Part shown: piece after piece, positions 18,780 through 28,115 of the stretch | Layout of the letters: every line of letters starts with the position of its first letter | Position numbering within the stretch: position 1 is the stretch's first letter | DNA from: Brachybacterium vulturis | GTDB taxonomy: Bacteria; Actinomycetota; Actinomycetes; Actinomycetales; Dermabacteraceae | Direction of reading: 5' to 3' | Assembly: GCF_002407185.1 (NCBI RefSeq) | Contig: NZ_CP023563.1 | Span: forward strand, 3,410,001 to 3,474,000 | DNA: 64,000 nucleotides | Position numbers and translations under genes: made by a program | The notes under the pieces: generated by a model | What the model was told of the DNA's origin: nothing | Databases searched by the model: none | Seen by the model: the letters and a program-made list of their open reading frames with translations, nothing else

Positions 18780-20027
18780 ATGGATGCACGTATGACCCGC
18801 CGCGGCCTGCTCGGCACGGCCGCCGCTGTGACCGCTCTGGGCACCGGTGCCACCGCCGCGACCGCCGATGGCACCCGCTCTCCTGCCGGATCCGCCGCCC
18901 TGCCTCCCGTGAAGGACCACGGCCGCCGTCAGGGCACCTACCAGGAGCAGGTGCTCGCCGCGCCCGGCGACTGGGGAGTGCTGAACTTCCGCATCCCGGC
19001 CCTGGCCGTGGCCCCGAACGGCGACCTGCTGGCCGCCTTCGACAAGCGTCCCGTGCACGGCGACTCCCCCGCCCCGAACTCGATCTGGCAGCGTCGCTCG
19101 CGCGATGGTGGGCTCACCTGGGAGGAGCCCACGGTGGTGCGTGCTGGCCTGGAGTCCGAGGTCCCCGGGGAGAAGCTCGGCTACTCCGATCCCTCCTATG
19201 TGGTGGACACCGAGACCGGGACGATCTTCCTGTTCTGCGTGTTCTCCAAGGACACCGGTGTGTGGAACAGCGAGTACGGCAACGACGACGCGGATCGTCG
19301 CGTGATGAGCGCGAACCTCAGCGTCAGCCACGACTCGGGCGAGACCTGGGAGCACCGCTCGGTCACCGAGGTCGTCAAGCCCGAGAACTGCCGGGCCATG
19401 TTCGCCTCCTCCGGCGCCGGCATCCAGCTGCGCTACGGGAAGCATCAGGGCCGCCTGATCCAGCAGTACGCGGGCTGGTTCCGCAACGATGCCGGCGGCG
19501 AGGACGTCTCGGCGTACTCGGTCTACTCCGACGACCACGGGGAGACCTGGACCATGGGCACGCCCGTGGGCACCCAGATGGACGAGAACAAGGTCGCCGA
19601 GCTCTCCGACGGCACGGTCATGCTGAACTCCCGCGAGCACGTGCGCACCGGGCACCGCTGGGTGGCGCTCAGCCACGACGGCGGCGAGACCTACCAGGAT
19701 CTGCACCGGGATCCGAGCCTGGTCGATCCGGGCAACAACGCACAGCTCACCCGCGCCTACCCCGAGGCGCCGCAGGGCTCCGCGAAGGCGAAGGTGCTGC
19801 TGTTCTCCCACGCGGACCACGTCCCCGATGCGCGCCTGAACGGCACGATCGAGATCTCGACCGACGACGGTGCCGGCTGGGCGCGCAAGCGGGTGTTCGC
19901 ACCGGGCGCCTGCCAGTATTCTGTGATCATCCCCGTGGGCCGTGACGAGTTCCTCCTCGCCTACGAGGGTGACCAGGAGACCATCATGATCGCGCGTCTG
20001 GACATGGCGTGGATCCTGTCCCGATGA
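18780..20027 (+). CDS. nanH: exported exo-alpha-sialidase
   Basis: A 415-residue GH33-type sialidase releasing sialic acid outside the cell. The N terminus MTRRGLLGTAAAV is a Tat signal with cleavage likely near the A-T-A region before residue 32, and no lipobox. The catalytic beta-propeller starts with NFRIPAL, the first arginine of the triad, and contains four clear Asp-box repeats (SRDGGLTW, SHDSGETW, SDDHGETW, SHDGGETY) plus a degenerate one (STDDGAGW). The nucleophilic tyrosine is probably in CQYSV near residue 380. The ATG at 18780 is preceded by GAAGGAG. It overlaps the second sialidase by 4 nt. Confidence 0.92.
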   Translation: MDARMTRRGLLGTAAAVTALGTGATAATADGTRSPAGSAALPPVKDHGRRQGTYQEQVLAAPGDWGVLNFRIPALAVAPNGDLLAAFDKRPVHGDSPAPNSIWQRRSRDGGLTWEEPTVVRAGLESEVPGEKLGYSDPSYVVDTETGTIFLFCVFSKDTGVWNSEYGNDDADRRVMSANLSVSHDSGETWEHRSVTEVVKPENCRAMFASSGAGIQLRYGKHQGRLIQQYAGWFRNDAGGEDVSAYSVYSDDHGETWTMGTPVGTQMDENKVAELSDGTVMLNSREHVRTGHRWVALSHDGGETYQDLHRDPSLVDPGNNAQLTRAYPEAPQGSAKAKVLLFSHADHVPDARLNGTIEISTDDGAGWARKRVFAPGACQYSVIIPVGRDEFLLAYEGDQETIMIARLDMAWILSR

Positions 20028-21166
20028 TCTCCCTCGGCGCGTCCCCGGCACCGGTGCCCGACGCCCCCGTGCCCCACACCGTGCTCGCCCGCGCCGGCCA
20101 GGGGCCCTGGCCCCGGTACCGCATCGTGGGTCTCGTCCACCTCGGGGACGGGCACCTGCTCGCGGGCTTCGACGGCCGGGAGACCGGCCAGGACGTCCCC
20201 GACCCGACGGGTCTGGTGCAGCGGCGATCACTGGACGGCGGCCGCACCTGGGGCCCCTTCGAGAGCCTCCGGGATGCGGACCGCACCGGCCGGCACTGGT
20301 ACTGCGACCCCAGCTATCTCCACGACCCCGCCTCGGGGCGGGTGCTGGTCTTCCACACCCATGCGAAGGATCGCGGGGTGTGGGACGCGGTCGCCGGCAC
20401 CGATGACGCGGACCGGGACGTGATGGGCTCCGCCGTCGGCATCTCCGAGGACCAGGGCCGCAGCTGGGAGTTCCGGTCGGTGACCGAGGTCGCCGCTCCC
20501 CCGGCGCTGATCCGCACCGCCTTCCCCACCTCCGGGGCGGGCATCGTGCTGCGACGCGGTCCGAATGCGGGACGGCTGCTGCAGCCGTACTGCGGGTGGT
20601 TCCGCGACGGCGGCCGCGCGGGTGAGGGGCCGACCGACGGCGAGGTGGTGCGCTCCTACGTGCTCTACTCCGACGACCACGGCGAGACCTGGCACCGCTG
20701 CGCCCCCGTGGGCGAGGACATGGACGAGACCACGATCGTGGAGCTCTCCGACGGCCGGGTGCTGCTGAACTCGCGCGACCACGCCCGCGGCGGGCATCGG
20801 CGCGTCGCCGTCTCCGCCGATGGCGGCGTGAGCTGGGAGGACCGCGGGATCGATCCGCAGTTCGTCGATCCCGGCAACAACGCCCAGCTGGCCGGACGGT
20901 TCCCAGAGCTCGGCAGCGAGGATCCGCGGGCGCGGGAGCTGCTGTTCACGGGCGCCCACGACCGTTTCGCACGGGTCCGCGGCACAGTGAGCACCTCGCA
21001 CGACGACGGGGAGACCTGGCGGGAGGCGCTCGTGTTCGAGCCCGGACCGCTGGACTACTCCGTGGTCCAGGCCCTGGACGACGGAGCGCTCGGCATCCTC
21101 TGGGAGGTCGAGGCGCGGGAGATCCGCTTCGCCCGGATCGAGGCGGAGGATCTGCCCACCGGCTGA
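20024..21166 (+). CDS. second sialidase paralogue without signal peptide
   Basis: A 380-residue paralogue of the preceding sialidase, aligning over the whole propeller (WYCDPSYLHD, GAGIVLRRG, GWFRDGG, SDDHGETW, LNSRDHARGGHRRVA, VDPGNNAQL, LDYSVV). It keeps the Asp boxes, the arginines and the C-terminal tyrosine, but the first motif is YRIVGL instead of FRIPAL. No signal peptide or membrane segment is present: the protein starts MISLGASPAPVPD and enters the propeller by residue ~30. The ATG overlaps the nanH stop (ATGA). It is therefore either cytoplasmic, acting on imported sialosides, or exported another way. Confidence 0.85.
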   Translation: MISLGASPAPVPDAPVPHTVLARAGQGPWPRYRIVGLVHLGDGHLLAGFDGRETGQDVPDPTGLVQRRSLDGGRTWGPFESLRDADRTGRHWYCDPSYLHDPASGRVLVFHTHAKDRGVWDAVAGTDDADRDVMGSAVGISEDQGRSWEFRSVTEVAAPPALIRTAFPTSGAGIVLRRGPNAGRLLQPYCGWFRDGGRAGEGPTDGEVVRSYVLYSDDHGETWHRCAPVGEDMDETTIVELSDGRVLLNSRDHARGGHRRVAVSADGGVSWEDRGIDPQFVDPGNNAQLAGRFPELGSEDPRARELLFTGAHDRFARVRGTVSTSHDDGETWREALVFEPGPLDYSVVQALDDGALGILWEVEAREIRFARIEAEDLPTG

Positions 21167-21195
21167 CCTCTGCACGCTCATCGCAGGCCACAGCA

Positions 21196-21236
21196 GAGGG
21201 CGGGGGCGGCATCCATCGGATGCCGTCCCCGCCCTC
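21196..21236 (+). terminator. strong hairpin terminating the sialic-acid operon
   Basis: Two 19-nt arms (21196-21214 and 21218-21236) pair throughout, with one G-T wobble, around a 3-nt loop. The hairpin starts 30 nt after the last sialidase stop. It lacks a T-tract, like many actinobacterial terminators. It could also serve the convergent subtilase gene. Confidence 0.75.
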
Positions 21237-21306
21237 GTGAGAGGTCCGCTCCCGGGAGTCCGCCGACTGCGGGTCAGCACAGCGGGTCCCCGGGCCGCTG
21301 CTCAGC

Positions 21307-24009
21307 TCAGCGCGCCCCGGGCTTGCCCGGCTTCGGGTTGTCGATCGTGAACTGCGGGGAGGTGAAGGTCTCCCAGTGGTACGGGTTGTCCGGGTCACCG
21401 AGGGGCTTCAGCACCCGCATCTCGAGGAGGTACGTCCCGTTCTTCACGGTCTTGGTCTTCTGGTTCTTCAGCGCGTAGCTGCCGTCCCAGCCGTAGACCT
21501 CGGGTGCCGCGGAGCGGCCCAGGTGGTCGGCGGCATCGATCAGGCCGACGGAGGGGTTGACCGGCTTGGCCTTCCCGCCCCCGTTGATCCTGTACGCCTG
21601 GATCTCCAGGCGCTCGACGGGGTAGCCGAAGTAGTACGCGATGTAGGGGATGTCCCCGTCCTGCATCGTGTAGGTGTGGCCGCCGTCGGGATCCAGCAGC
21701 ACGCTGCCGGCCCCGTCGCTCACCCCGAGGACGGGCAGGCCCATCCCCTGGTCGTCCAGCACCGGCAGCGCCTGGTAGTCACCGGAGAGTCCGGCGAAGG
21801 GGACGACGAGGTCGTCCTCCGCGCCGGTCAGGGTGATCCAGCCGCCGAAGATGATGCCGTCCTCGCCGAAGTCCTCGCCGAGGGTGACGGTGAGCTCGGT
21901 GCTGCTGTGCGCGGCGACCGTGACAGCGTCCGAGCCTGGCTCGACGGTGGCCGCAGCGTCATAGAAGCCGGGGTCGAAGGTCGGGTGGCTGGTGGCGATG
22001 CCGTGCTGGACGCCGACGGTGTAGGTCTGCTCTGCCTCTGAGTCGTTGCTGACGGTGAGCGTGACGGTCTGCGGACCGTCCTCGCCCTCGCCGAGGGACA
22101 CCGAGGCCTCCTGGACCCGGGTCGCGGTGTGCACTGCGCCGACCATGTCGAGCAGGCCCGCGCCCTGGCGGTGGACCGGCTCGAGGTAGCCCACATCCGG
22201 CATCAGCGACCAGGTCAGCGGGTCCGCGGTGTTCATCATCGCGGTCTTGACCCCGGCGGGTGCGAGATCCGGCGCCGACTCCAGCAGCAGGGCCGCCGCG
22301 CCGGCGACGTGCGGTGCCGCCATCGAGGTGCCGGACATGGAGCCGTGCCCGCCCTGCTCGAGCGGGATCGTGGACCAGATCGAACCGCCCGGGGCGGAGA
22401 CGTCGGGCTTGAGCTGCAGCTCAGCGGTCAGGCCGTAGGACGAGAAGTCCGAGACGAGGCCCCCGGTGGGGTTCTCGAAGACCGCCGCCCCCTGCTGCCA
22501 GGCCCAGGTCACATCGCCGGAGGTGAGCTGCTCCTGCAGGGCGAGGCCGTCGTCCTGGCCGATCATGACCACGGGGATCGTGATCGCCGGGTCGCCCTCG
22601 ACGGTCGGGTTCACGACACCGGGGGCGTTGTTGTAGAGGATCACGGCGTCGTATCCGGCCTCCTGGCCCGCGAGCGCCTTGAGGTGGAAGGAGCAGACGC
22701 CGCGCTCGATGAGCAGGGCCTGGCCCGCACCGGTGGCCGGTGGGACCACGGAGGCGTCGCAGGCCTGCGCGGCCTCGGTGCCCGGGGCGCCGGCCGAGAC
22801 CAGCGCGAGCTCTCCGGCGGTCGGGACGGCGGCCGTGCTGCCGGTCGCCGGGCCGTAGGCGATCTCCTGGCCCGCTGCGACGGCGTAGGGCGCGCGGCGG
22901 TCGGTGTTGTCCACCGAGGCGACCGTGATCGCGTCGGAGGCGACGCCGGGGGCGCCGCTCGAGAAGGTCCCGGCCCTTCCTTCGTTGCCCGCGGAGATCA
23001 CCATGGTGATCCCGTTGTCGGTCATCACGTCGGACATCTGCGCGGTGGGGTAGTCCTGCCAGGTCACGAAGCTCGCGCCGAGGGACATGTTGACCACGTC
23101 GGCGCCGTCCTCCATCGCCTGCTCCATCGCCTCGAGGATCACCTCGGTGCTGCTGGAGCCTTCGCAGCCGAACACCCGGTAGGAGAGCAGATCGGCGCCG
23201 GGGGCCACGCCGAGCACGCCGCCGGTGGAGGGGTCGCCGCCGGCGCCGATGATGCCGGCGACGTGGGAGCCGTGACCGCCGCAGTCATCGGGATACTCGT
23301 CCGGGGAGACGGGGGTCCCCTCGGCGGAGTCGTAGGCATCGCCCACGAAGTCGAAGCCGCCGATCACCCGGTCGTTCGGGAAGTCCTCCGCCTGGTCCTC
23401 GACGCCGGAGCCGCCGAGATCGGGGTGGTTGTAGTCGATGCCGGAGTCGATGACGGCGACCGTCACGCCCTCACCGCTCAGGCCGTCGACCTGCTGGACC
23501 TGATCCACGCCGGTCATGGCGTTGCCGTAGACGTCCTCCGGAGCGGCGTCGACCGGCTCGGGCATCTCGACCTCGAGCACGGGATAGACCGCCGTCACGC
23601 CGGGCACCGTGCGGAGCTCGGCGACGTCCGTGTCGTCCATCGCGACGGACATGCCGTTCCAGCCGGAGACGAAGGTCTCCTGGACGTCCATCGGGATCTC
23701 GGCGGCCTCGGCCCGCTCGTGGACCTTCTCCTGTGCGCGCGAGTTCACCGAGGCCTTGCCGCCGCGGAGCACGGGATCGCCCGAGACCTCGACGAGCCAG
23801 CGGCCCGGGATCGCGGTCTCGGCCGCATCCAGGACGTCATCGGGCGTGGGGACGTCGACGCCGAGTTCGGAGGCGGTGCCGAGGAGCTCGGGAGAGTCCC
23901 CCTCGGCCAGGGCGGGCGGGGCCACCAGCAGGCCGGCCACGAGGGCGGCGCCGGCGCCGGCCGCGAGCGCACCGCGGGGTCTGGGCAGATCTGGGCGGGT
24001 GAAGTGCAT
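21307..24009 (-). CDS. secreted S8 (subtilisin-like) serine protease
   Basis: A 900-residue exported protease. A Sec signal (basic start, hydrophobic AGAGAALVAGLLVAPPALA, cleavage after ALA) is followed by an I9-type propeptide (~60-150). The catalytic domain carries Asp in VIDSGIDYNHPD (~188), His in CGGHGSHVAGIIG (~247) and Ser in GTSMAAPHVAG (~560). A protease-associated (PA) insert (~385-510) separates His and Ser. An Fn3-like segment and a C-terminal domain (~640-900) complete it. This resembles C5a-peptidase/lactocepin-type architecture without a cell-wall anchor. GGAGGA precedes the ATG. Confidence 0.93.
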   Translation of the reverse strand: MHFTRPDLPRPRGALAAGAGAALVAGLLVAPPALAEGDSPELLGTASELGVDVPTPDDVLDAAETAIPGRWLVEVSGDPVLRGGKASVNSRAQEKVHERAEAAEIPMDVQETFVSGWNGMSVAMDDTDVAELRTVPGVTAVYPVLEVEMPEPVDAAPEDVYGNAMTGVDQVQQVDGLSGEGVTVAVIDSGIDYNHPDLGGSGVEDQAEDFPNDRVIGGFDFVGDAYDSAEGTPVSPDEYPDDCGGHGSHVAGIIGAGGDPSTGGVLGVAPGADLLSYRVFGCEGSSSTEVILEAMEQAMEDGADVVNMSLGASFVTWQDYPTAQMSDVMTDNGITMVISAGNEGRAGTFSSGAPGVASDAITVASVDNTDRRAPYAVAAGQEIAYGPATGSTAAVPTAGELALVSAGAPGTEAAQACDASVVPPATGAGQALLIERGVCSFHLKALAGQEAGYDAVILYNNAPGVVNPTVEGDPAITIPVVMIGQDDGLALQEQLTSGDVTWAWQQGAAVFENPTGGLVSDFSSYGLTAELQLKPDVSAPGGSIWSTIPLEQGGHGSMSGTSMAAPHVAGAAALLLESAPDLAPAGVKTAMMNTADPLTWSLMPDVGYLEPVHRQGAGLLDMVGAVHTATRVQEASVSLGEGEDGPQTVTLTVSNDSEAEQTYTVGVQHGIATSHPTFDPGFYDAAATVEPGSDAVTVAAHSSTELTVTLGEDFGEDGIIFGGWITLTGAEDDLVVPFAGLSGDYQALPVLDDQGMGLPVLGVSDGAGSVLLDPDGGHTYTMQDGDIPYIAYYFGYPVERLEIQAYRINGGGKAKPVNPSVGLIDAADHLGRSAAPEVYGWDGSYALKNQKTKTVKNGTYLLEMRVLKPLGDPDNPYHWETFTSPQFTIDNPKPGKPGAR

Positions 24010-24214
24010 CGTCGCATTCCTCCGGGGATGGGATGGGAGTGGGGGTGCTGCGCGTCCTCGCGCCCGGAGATCCCGGTCGCACCACCGCCCAGCATTCCAT
24101 CATGGAGCACCCGATCGTGCGGGCGAACGGCGAAATCGGTACCGAGGGATCGCCGGCGCCGATCCCGGCACCGTCCTCGGAGCGGCACCGGATCCTCCCG
24201 TATACGCTCGCGGG

Positions 24215-25714
24215 GTGGACCGCCCGAACGACCCCTCAGCCCCATCGGCCGGCGAGCCGGCCGGTGGCGCCGTGCCCGGTGCCGGGGCGGTCGCGGCGCC
24301 CGCCGCACAGCAGCCCCCGGTGCACGCCGCAGAGCGCGCGGTGCAGCGGACCCGTCGCCTCGCGCCGGTCGCGCTCGCGCTGGTGGCGACCCTCGCCTAC
24401 GGCCTGCTGGGCTCCCTGCAGTACCGCCACCTGGTCGCCCGGTCCTGGGACCTGGGGATCTTCACCCAGCTCGCCCGGGCCTACGGCGAGCTGCGCGCCC
24501 CGATCGTGCCGATCAAGGGCGACGGCGTGAACCTGCTGGGCGATCATTTCCACCCGCTGCTGGTGCTGCTGGCGCCCGTGTGGTGGGTGTGGCCCTCGGG
24601 GGAAGCGCTGCTGTGGACGCAGGCGCTGCTGTTCGGACTCTCCGCGATCCCGCTGACGCGCCTGGCGATCGACCGGCTGGGGCCCGGTCTCGGCACCCTC
24701 GCCGGCGGTGCCTATGTGTTCTCCTTCGGGCTGCAGTCCGCGGTCTCGGTGCAGTTCCACGAGATCGCCTTCGCGGTCCCGCTGCTGGCGCTGTCGCTGA
24801 CGGCGCTGCTGCGCGGGAGGGTCTCCGCAGCCGTGCTCTGGGCGGCGCCGCTGGTCTTCGTCAAGGAGGATCTGGGCCTGACCGTCGCGCTGCTCGGAGG
24901 GCTCATCGCGCTGCGGCACCGCCCCCACCGCGCGGAGGGCATCGCGCTGGCCTGCTGGGGCACCGGCTGGTTCGTGCTGTCGACCTTCGTGATCCTGCCG
25001 TGGCTGAACACCGCCGGGCAGTACGACTACACCGACAACCTGGGCTCGGCGCTGGAGGTGTTCTGGCCGCCGATGAAGTGGCTGACGGTGCTGATGCTGC
25101 TGCTGGTGGCGGGACTGATCGGGGGTCGTTCTCCGCTGATCGCGCTGATGCTCCCCACCCTCGCATGGCGCTTCACCGGGACGGTCGAGTTCTACTGGGA
25201 CTGGTACTGGCACTACAACGCCGTGCTGATGCCGATCGCGCTGGCCGCGCTGCTCGACGCGCTCGGGGACCGGCGCACGGGACGCGCCACGGCCGGGTGG
25301 CGTCGGGATGCACCGCGGCCGGTGCGGTGGGTCCGCGTCACCGCGGTCACGGCCTCCGCGGCGGTGACCCTCGCGCTGGGTCCGGCGATGCCGGTGCTGG
25401 AGGTGCTGCGGCCCTCGACGTGGGAGCCGACCTGGCGGGCACCGAGCGCGGCCGAGGCGCTGGAGGCGGTGCCCGACGGCGCGGTGCTCGCCGTGGACAT
25501 CACGCTCATGGCCCACGCCGTCCCGGACCATGACGTGCAGTGGTTGCACGGCCCCAATCAGCGCGTTCCCGACTGCGTGCTCAGCGACGACTACGCCTTC
25601 TCCTGGTCAGGCACCCCGCCGGCGGATACCGCGGTCTGGGCGGAGCAGGAGTGGGGCGTCGCCTATCAGCAGGTGTATGCGGACGGCGGGTTCACGGTGG
25701 TGTGCCGGAGATAG
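24215..25714 (+). CDS. DUF2079 multi-pass membrane protein
   Basis: A 499-residue integral membrane protein. After a ~45-residue Ala/Pro-rich cytoplasmic tail come about nine to ten hydrophobic segments. The family motif is visible: SWDLGIFTQLARAYGELR, then GVNLLGDHFHPLLVLLAP and VFVKEDLG. DUF2079 proteins resemble GT-C-type glycosyltransferases of unknown substrate. The extracytoplasmic C-terminal ~100 residues are soluble. The GTG start at 24215 is 6 nt after TACGCT (24203-24208), so the message is probably leaderless. No obvious partner gene is adjacent. Confidence 0.85.
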   Translation: MDRPNDPSAPSAGEPAGGAVPGAGAVAAPAAQQPPVHAAERAVQRTRRLAPVALALVATLAYGLLGSLQYRHLVARSWDLGIFTQLARAYGELRAPIVPIKGDGVNLLGDHFHPLLVLLAPVWWVWPSGEALLWTQALLFGLSAIPLTRLAIDRLGPGLGTLAGGAYVFSFGLQSAVSVQFHEIAFAVPLLALSLTALLRGRVSAAVLWAAPLVFVKEDLGLTVALLGGLIALRHRPHRAEGIALACWGTGWFVLSTFVILPWLNTAGQYDYTDNLGSALEVFWPPMKWLTVLMLLLVAGLIGGRSPLIALMLPTLAWRFTGTVEFYWDWYWHYNAVLMPIALAALLDALGDRRTGRATAGWRRDAPRPVRWVRVTAVTASAAVTLALGPAMPVLEVLRPSTWEPTWRAPSAAEALEAVPDGAVLAVDITLMAHAVPDHDVQWLHGPNQRVPDCVLSDDYAFSWSGTPPADTAVWAEQEWGVAYQQVYADGGFTVVCRR

Positions 25715-25749
25715 CGGCGGAAGCCGCCGGCCATGGCGGCCGGGCGCGG

Positions 25750-26571
25750 CTACGGGGTCGTCGACGAGTCGACGGTTCCCCCGGCTGCCCCGTCACCGGT
25801 CTCGCCGGCCCCCTCGCCCGAGCTCTCCTCCGAGCCCTCCGAGGGGCTCGTCGTGCCGGGATCCACGGGGTCGGTCTGCCCGGTCGGCTCCTCCGGTCCG
25901 GTCTCGTCGGTCGGCTCCGCAGGCGGCGTCACGGTCGGTTCCTCGGTCGACTCCTCGGTCGGTGTCTCACTCTCCTCCGCGGTCGGCGTGCCCGTCGCAT
26001 CGGGCGTGCTCGACGGCTGCTCCACGGGCGCGGACTCCGGCGCCGTGGGAGTGGTCTGCCCACCGGACCCGTTCCCGGTCGGCGCATCGCCGCGGCCGTT
26101 CCCGTGCCCGGAGGTGCCGGAGCCTCCTCCGCGGCGTCCGCTGTCGGAGGAGCCGCGGTGACGGTCGCTCCGACGCTCCTGGTCGGCCTCGGTGGGGGCC
26201 GGGTCGGTGGCGGGCGCCGACGGTTCCGCGGTCGCTGCGCCCTCGGTCTCCGACGGCGTCCCGGTCGGGAGGGACTCGTCCTCCGTCGGTTCCTCCTCGG
26301 GGGTGTGCGCGGGGGTCGGGGTCCCGGTCGTCGCCGCGGTCCCGCCGCCGTCGGAGGGGGCGGGCGTCAGCGGGTCCGACTCCGCCGGGTGCTCGGGGGC
26401 ATCACCGGCGAGGGCGGCGAGAGGCCCCAGCCCGGCCGCGCCGAAGCCGGTGACCGTGCCGACCCCGACGATGCTGGCGACGGCCAGGGCCCGCAGCAGG
26501 CTCTGCTGCGAGGTCAGCGGCACCGCGGCGCGGATCCCGGTGGCCCGGCGTCGTCCCCTGCTGCCCCGCAT
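25750..26571 (-). CDS. secreted low-complexity Pro/Thr/Glu-rich protein
   Basis: A 273-residue hypothetical. Residues 1-22 are basic, 23-55 form a hydrophobic segment (LLRALAVASIVGVGTVTGFGAAG) that is a signal peptide or anchor, and the remainder is almost entirely Pro, Thr, Glu, Ser, Gly and Asp with a basic RRSDRHRGSSDSGRRGG patch in the middle. There is no recognisable domain. Codon-position bias and a GAGGGGG ribosome site before the ATG support it, but low-complexity sequence gives open frames on both strands, so confidence is moderate. A surface stalk or cell-wall spacer would fit the composition. Confidence 0.6.
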   Translation of the reverse strand: MRGSRGRRRATGIRAAVPLTSQQSLLRALAVASIVGVGTVTGFGAAGLGPLAALAGDAPEHPAESDPLTPAPSDGGGTAATTGTPTPAHTPEEEPTEDESLPTGTPSETEGAATAEPSAPATDPAPTEADQERRSDRHRGSSDSGRRGGGSGTSGHGNGRGDAPTGNGSGGQTTPTAPESAPVEQPSSTPDATGTPTAEESETPTEESTEEPTVTPPAEPTDETGPEEPTGQTDPVDPGTTSPSEGSEESSGEGAGETGDGAAGGTVDSSTTP

Positions 26572-26654
26572 CTGTGCCCCCTCTGCCCCGCTTCATGTCG
26601 TCAGAGGTCAGCGTACTGTTCCCGCGCCCACTTCCCCATACCCGGGGGCGGTTC

Positions 26655-28115
26655 TCACACCGGGTCCGCGCGGTCGATGCCGCCCCGGCGACCGAGGTGC
26701 GAGCGGGGGTCGATCTGGGCCTTCGCGCGCAGGTTCCGTTCACGCTCGGCCCGGGCCGAGGCCAGGCGCAGCCGCCAGGGGGAGAGCCGTTCCGCGGCCA
26801 GTGCGATCTGCAGGCCGCGAGACAGCGCCAGATCCGCGGCCGAGACGGGCAGTGCGGCCAGCTCCGCGGCACGCTCGGGCAGCAGCTGCGCCGTCCCGCA
26901 GGCGCTCCAGCGGGCAGCCACCTGGAGGATCCGGCTGCGGGTGTCGAGGATCGAGTGGCGGGCTCCGGGGACCTCGAGCAGTCGCGCCGAGGGGATCCTG
27001 GCTGCGAGGTCACGGGCGATCTGCGGCGGCGAGACCAGGTCCTGGGTGCCGGTGAGCACCAGGGTCGGAGCAGTGATCGCCGGGGCCAGCTCATGGAGGT
27101 CCAGCTGCTCTCCCCGGAACGGCGGCACGGCCCGGGCCTGCTCCGCCTCGAGCAGCAGCGGATCCAGCGGACCGCCGTCGGCGTGGTGGCCGCCACCGAG
27201 CTCGGTATGCGAGATCCGGGCGGTCAGATCGTGCTCGACGACGTAGGGAGTGGACTGCAGCCAGGACTGGTTCAGCACCTGGCGCACGCTGGTCCAGGTC
27301 AGGCTCCCGCGGCCCACGGCCAGCAGATCGACCAGCTCGCGCACCGCCTCCGGCCCCCCGTGCTCGTGGACGGCCAGCACCACCGGGCCCGCCCGCTGGG
27401 CGTCGATCGTGCCCTCCTGCGCCAGCCGGCGCAGGGTCCGGGCGGTGGTGGCGGTGGCCGGCTCGGCCCCGACCCAGTACCGGTCCCGCAGGGCCTGCTG
27501 GGCGATGGCCTCGTCCCCGGCACTGGTCAGCGGGGAGTCGAGCACCAGGGAGTGCACCCGCTGCGGGTGGAGGATCGCGAGCATCTGGGCGAGGTAGGCG
27601 CCGTAGCCGCTGCCCACCACCGCGGCCTGCTCGATGCGCGCATGATCGAGCACGGCGAGCAGATCCCCGATCACCTCGCGCAGGGTCATCACCTGCGCCG
27701 GCAGGTCCTCGCCGGTCGCATCCAGCCGGGACAGGCCCACCCCGCGGTGCTCCATCATCAGCACGTCCAGTCCGCGGCCGGCCAGGCTGCGGCGCAGCAC
27801 GTCGTAGGGCAGCACCGAGGCCCGCGCGGGCCCGTCGGGGATCAGCAGCACCGGCACCTGCGGCCGGGCGATGCCCGAGGGCGGCCGCACCCGGGCGGGC
27901 CCGCTCGCGAGCGGACGCGACGACCCGGCGCGCGTACGACGCGGGACGGTGCGGGCATAGCGCAGCGGGAACAGCCGCGGATCGTCGGCCGAGAACTCCC
28001 GGTAGACGGTCATCAGGTCGTTGCGCAGCTGCAGCAGGTCGTCCTGTGCCGCCCGGTCGAAGAAATCGGGCGTCAGGGACAGCGCGGAGGCGGGTGACAC
28101 GGGGGCGGCGCTCAC
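26655..28115 (-). CDS. alpha/beta-hydrolase family protein with Gly at the nucleophile position
   Basis: A 486-residue protein, last in a four-gene overlapping operon. An N-terminal helical region (~1-75) precedes an alpha/beta-hydrolase core with VPVLLIPDGPA, MMEHRGVGLS, the elbow VVGSGYGAYLAQ near residue 165, the acid in TGTQDLVSPP near 355 and the His in PGARHSIL near 385. In the prolyl-aminopeptidase relatives the elbow is GxSxG; here the third residue is Gly and the only Ser sits one residue earlier. The GTG start overlaps the DinB gene's stop (GTGA). It may be inactive or use a shifted serine. Confidence 0.8.
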   Translation of the reverse strand: MSAAPVSPASALSLTPDFFDRAAQDDLLQLRNDLMTVYREFSADDPRLFPLRYARTVPRRTRAGSSRPLASGPARVRPPSGIARPQVPVLLIPDGPARASVLPYDVLRRSLAGRGLDVLMMEHRGVGLSRLDATGEDLPAQVMTLREVIGDLLAVLDHARIEQAAVVGSGYGAYLAQMLAILHPQRVHSLVLDSPLTSAGDEAIAQQALRDRYWVGAEPATATTARTLRRLAQEGTIDAQRAGPVVLAVHEHGGPEAVRELVDLLAVGRGSLTWTSVRQVLNQSWLQSTPYVVEHDLTARISHTELGGGHHADGGPLDPLLLEAEQARAVPPFRGEQLDLHELAPAITAPTLVLTGTQDLVSPPQIARDLAARIPSARLLEVPGARHSILDTRSRILQVAARWSACGTAQLLPERAAELAALPVSAADLALSRGLQIALAAERLSPWRLRLASARAERERNLRAKAQIDPRSHLGRRGGIDRADPV

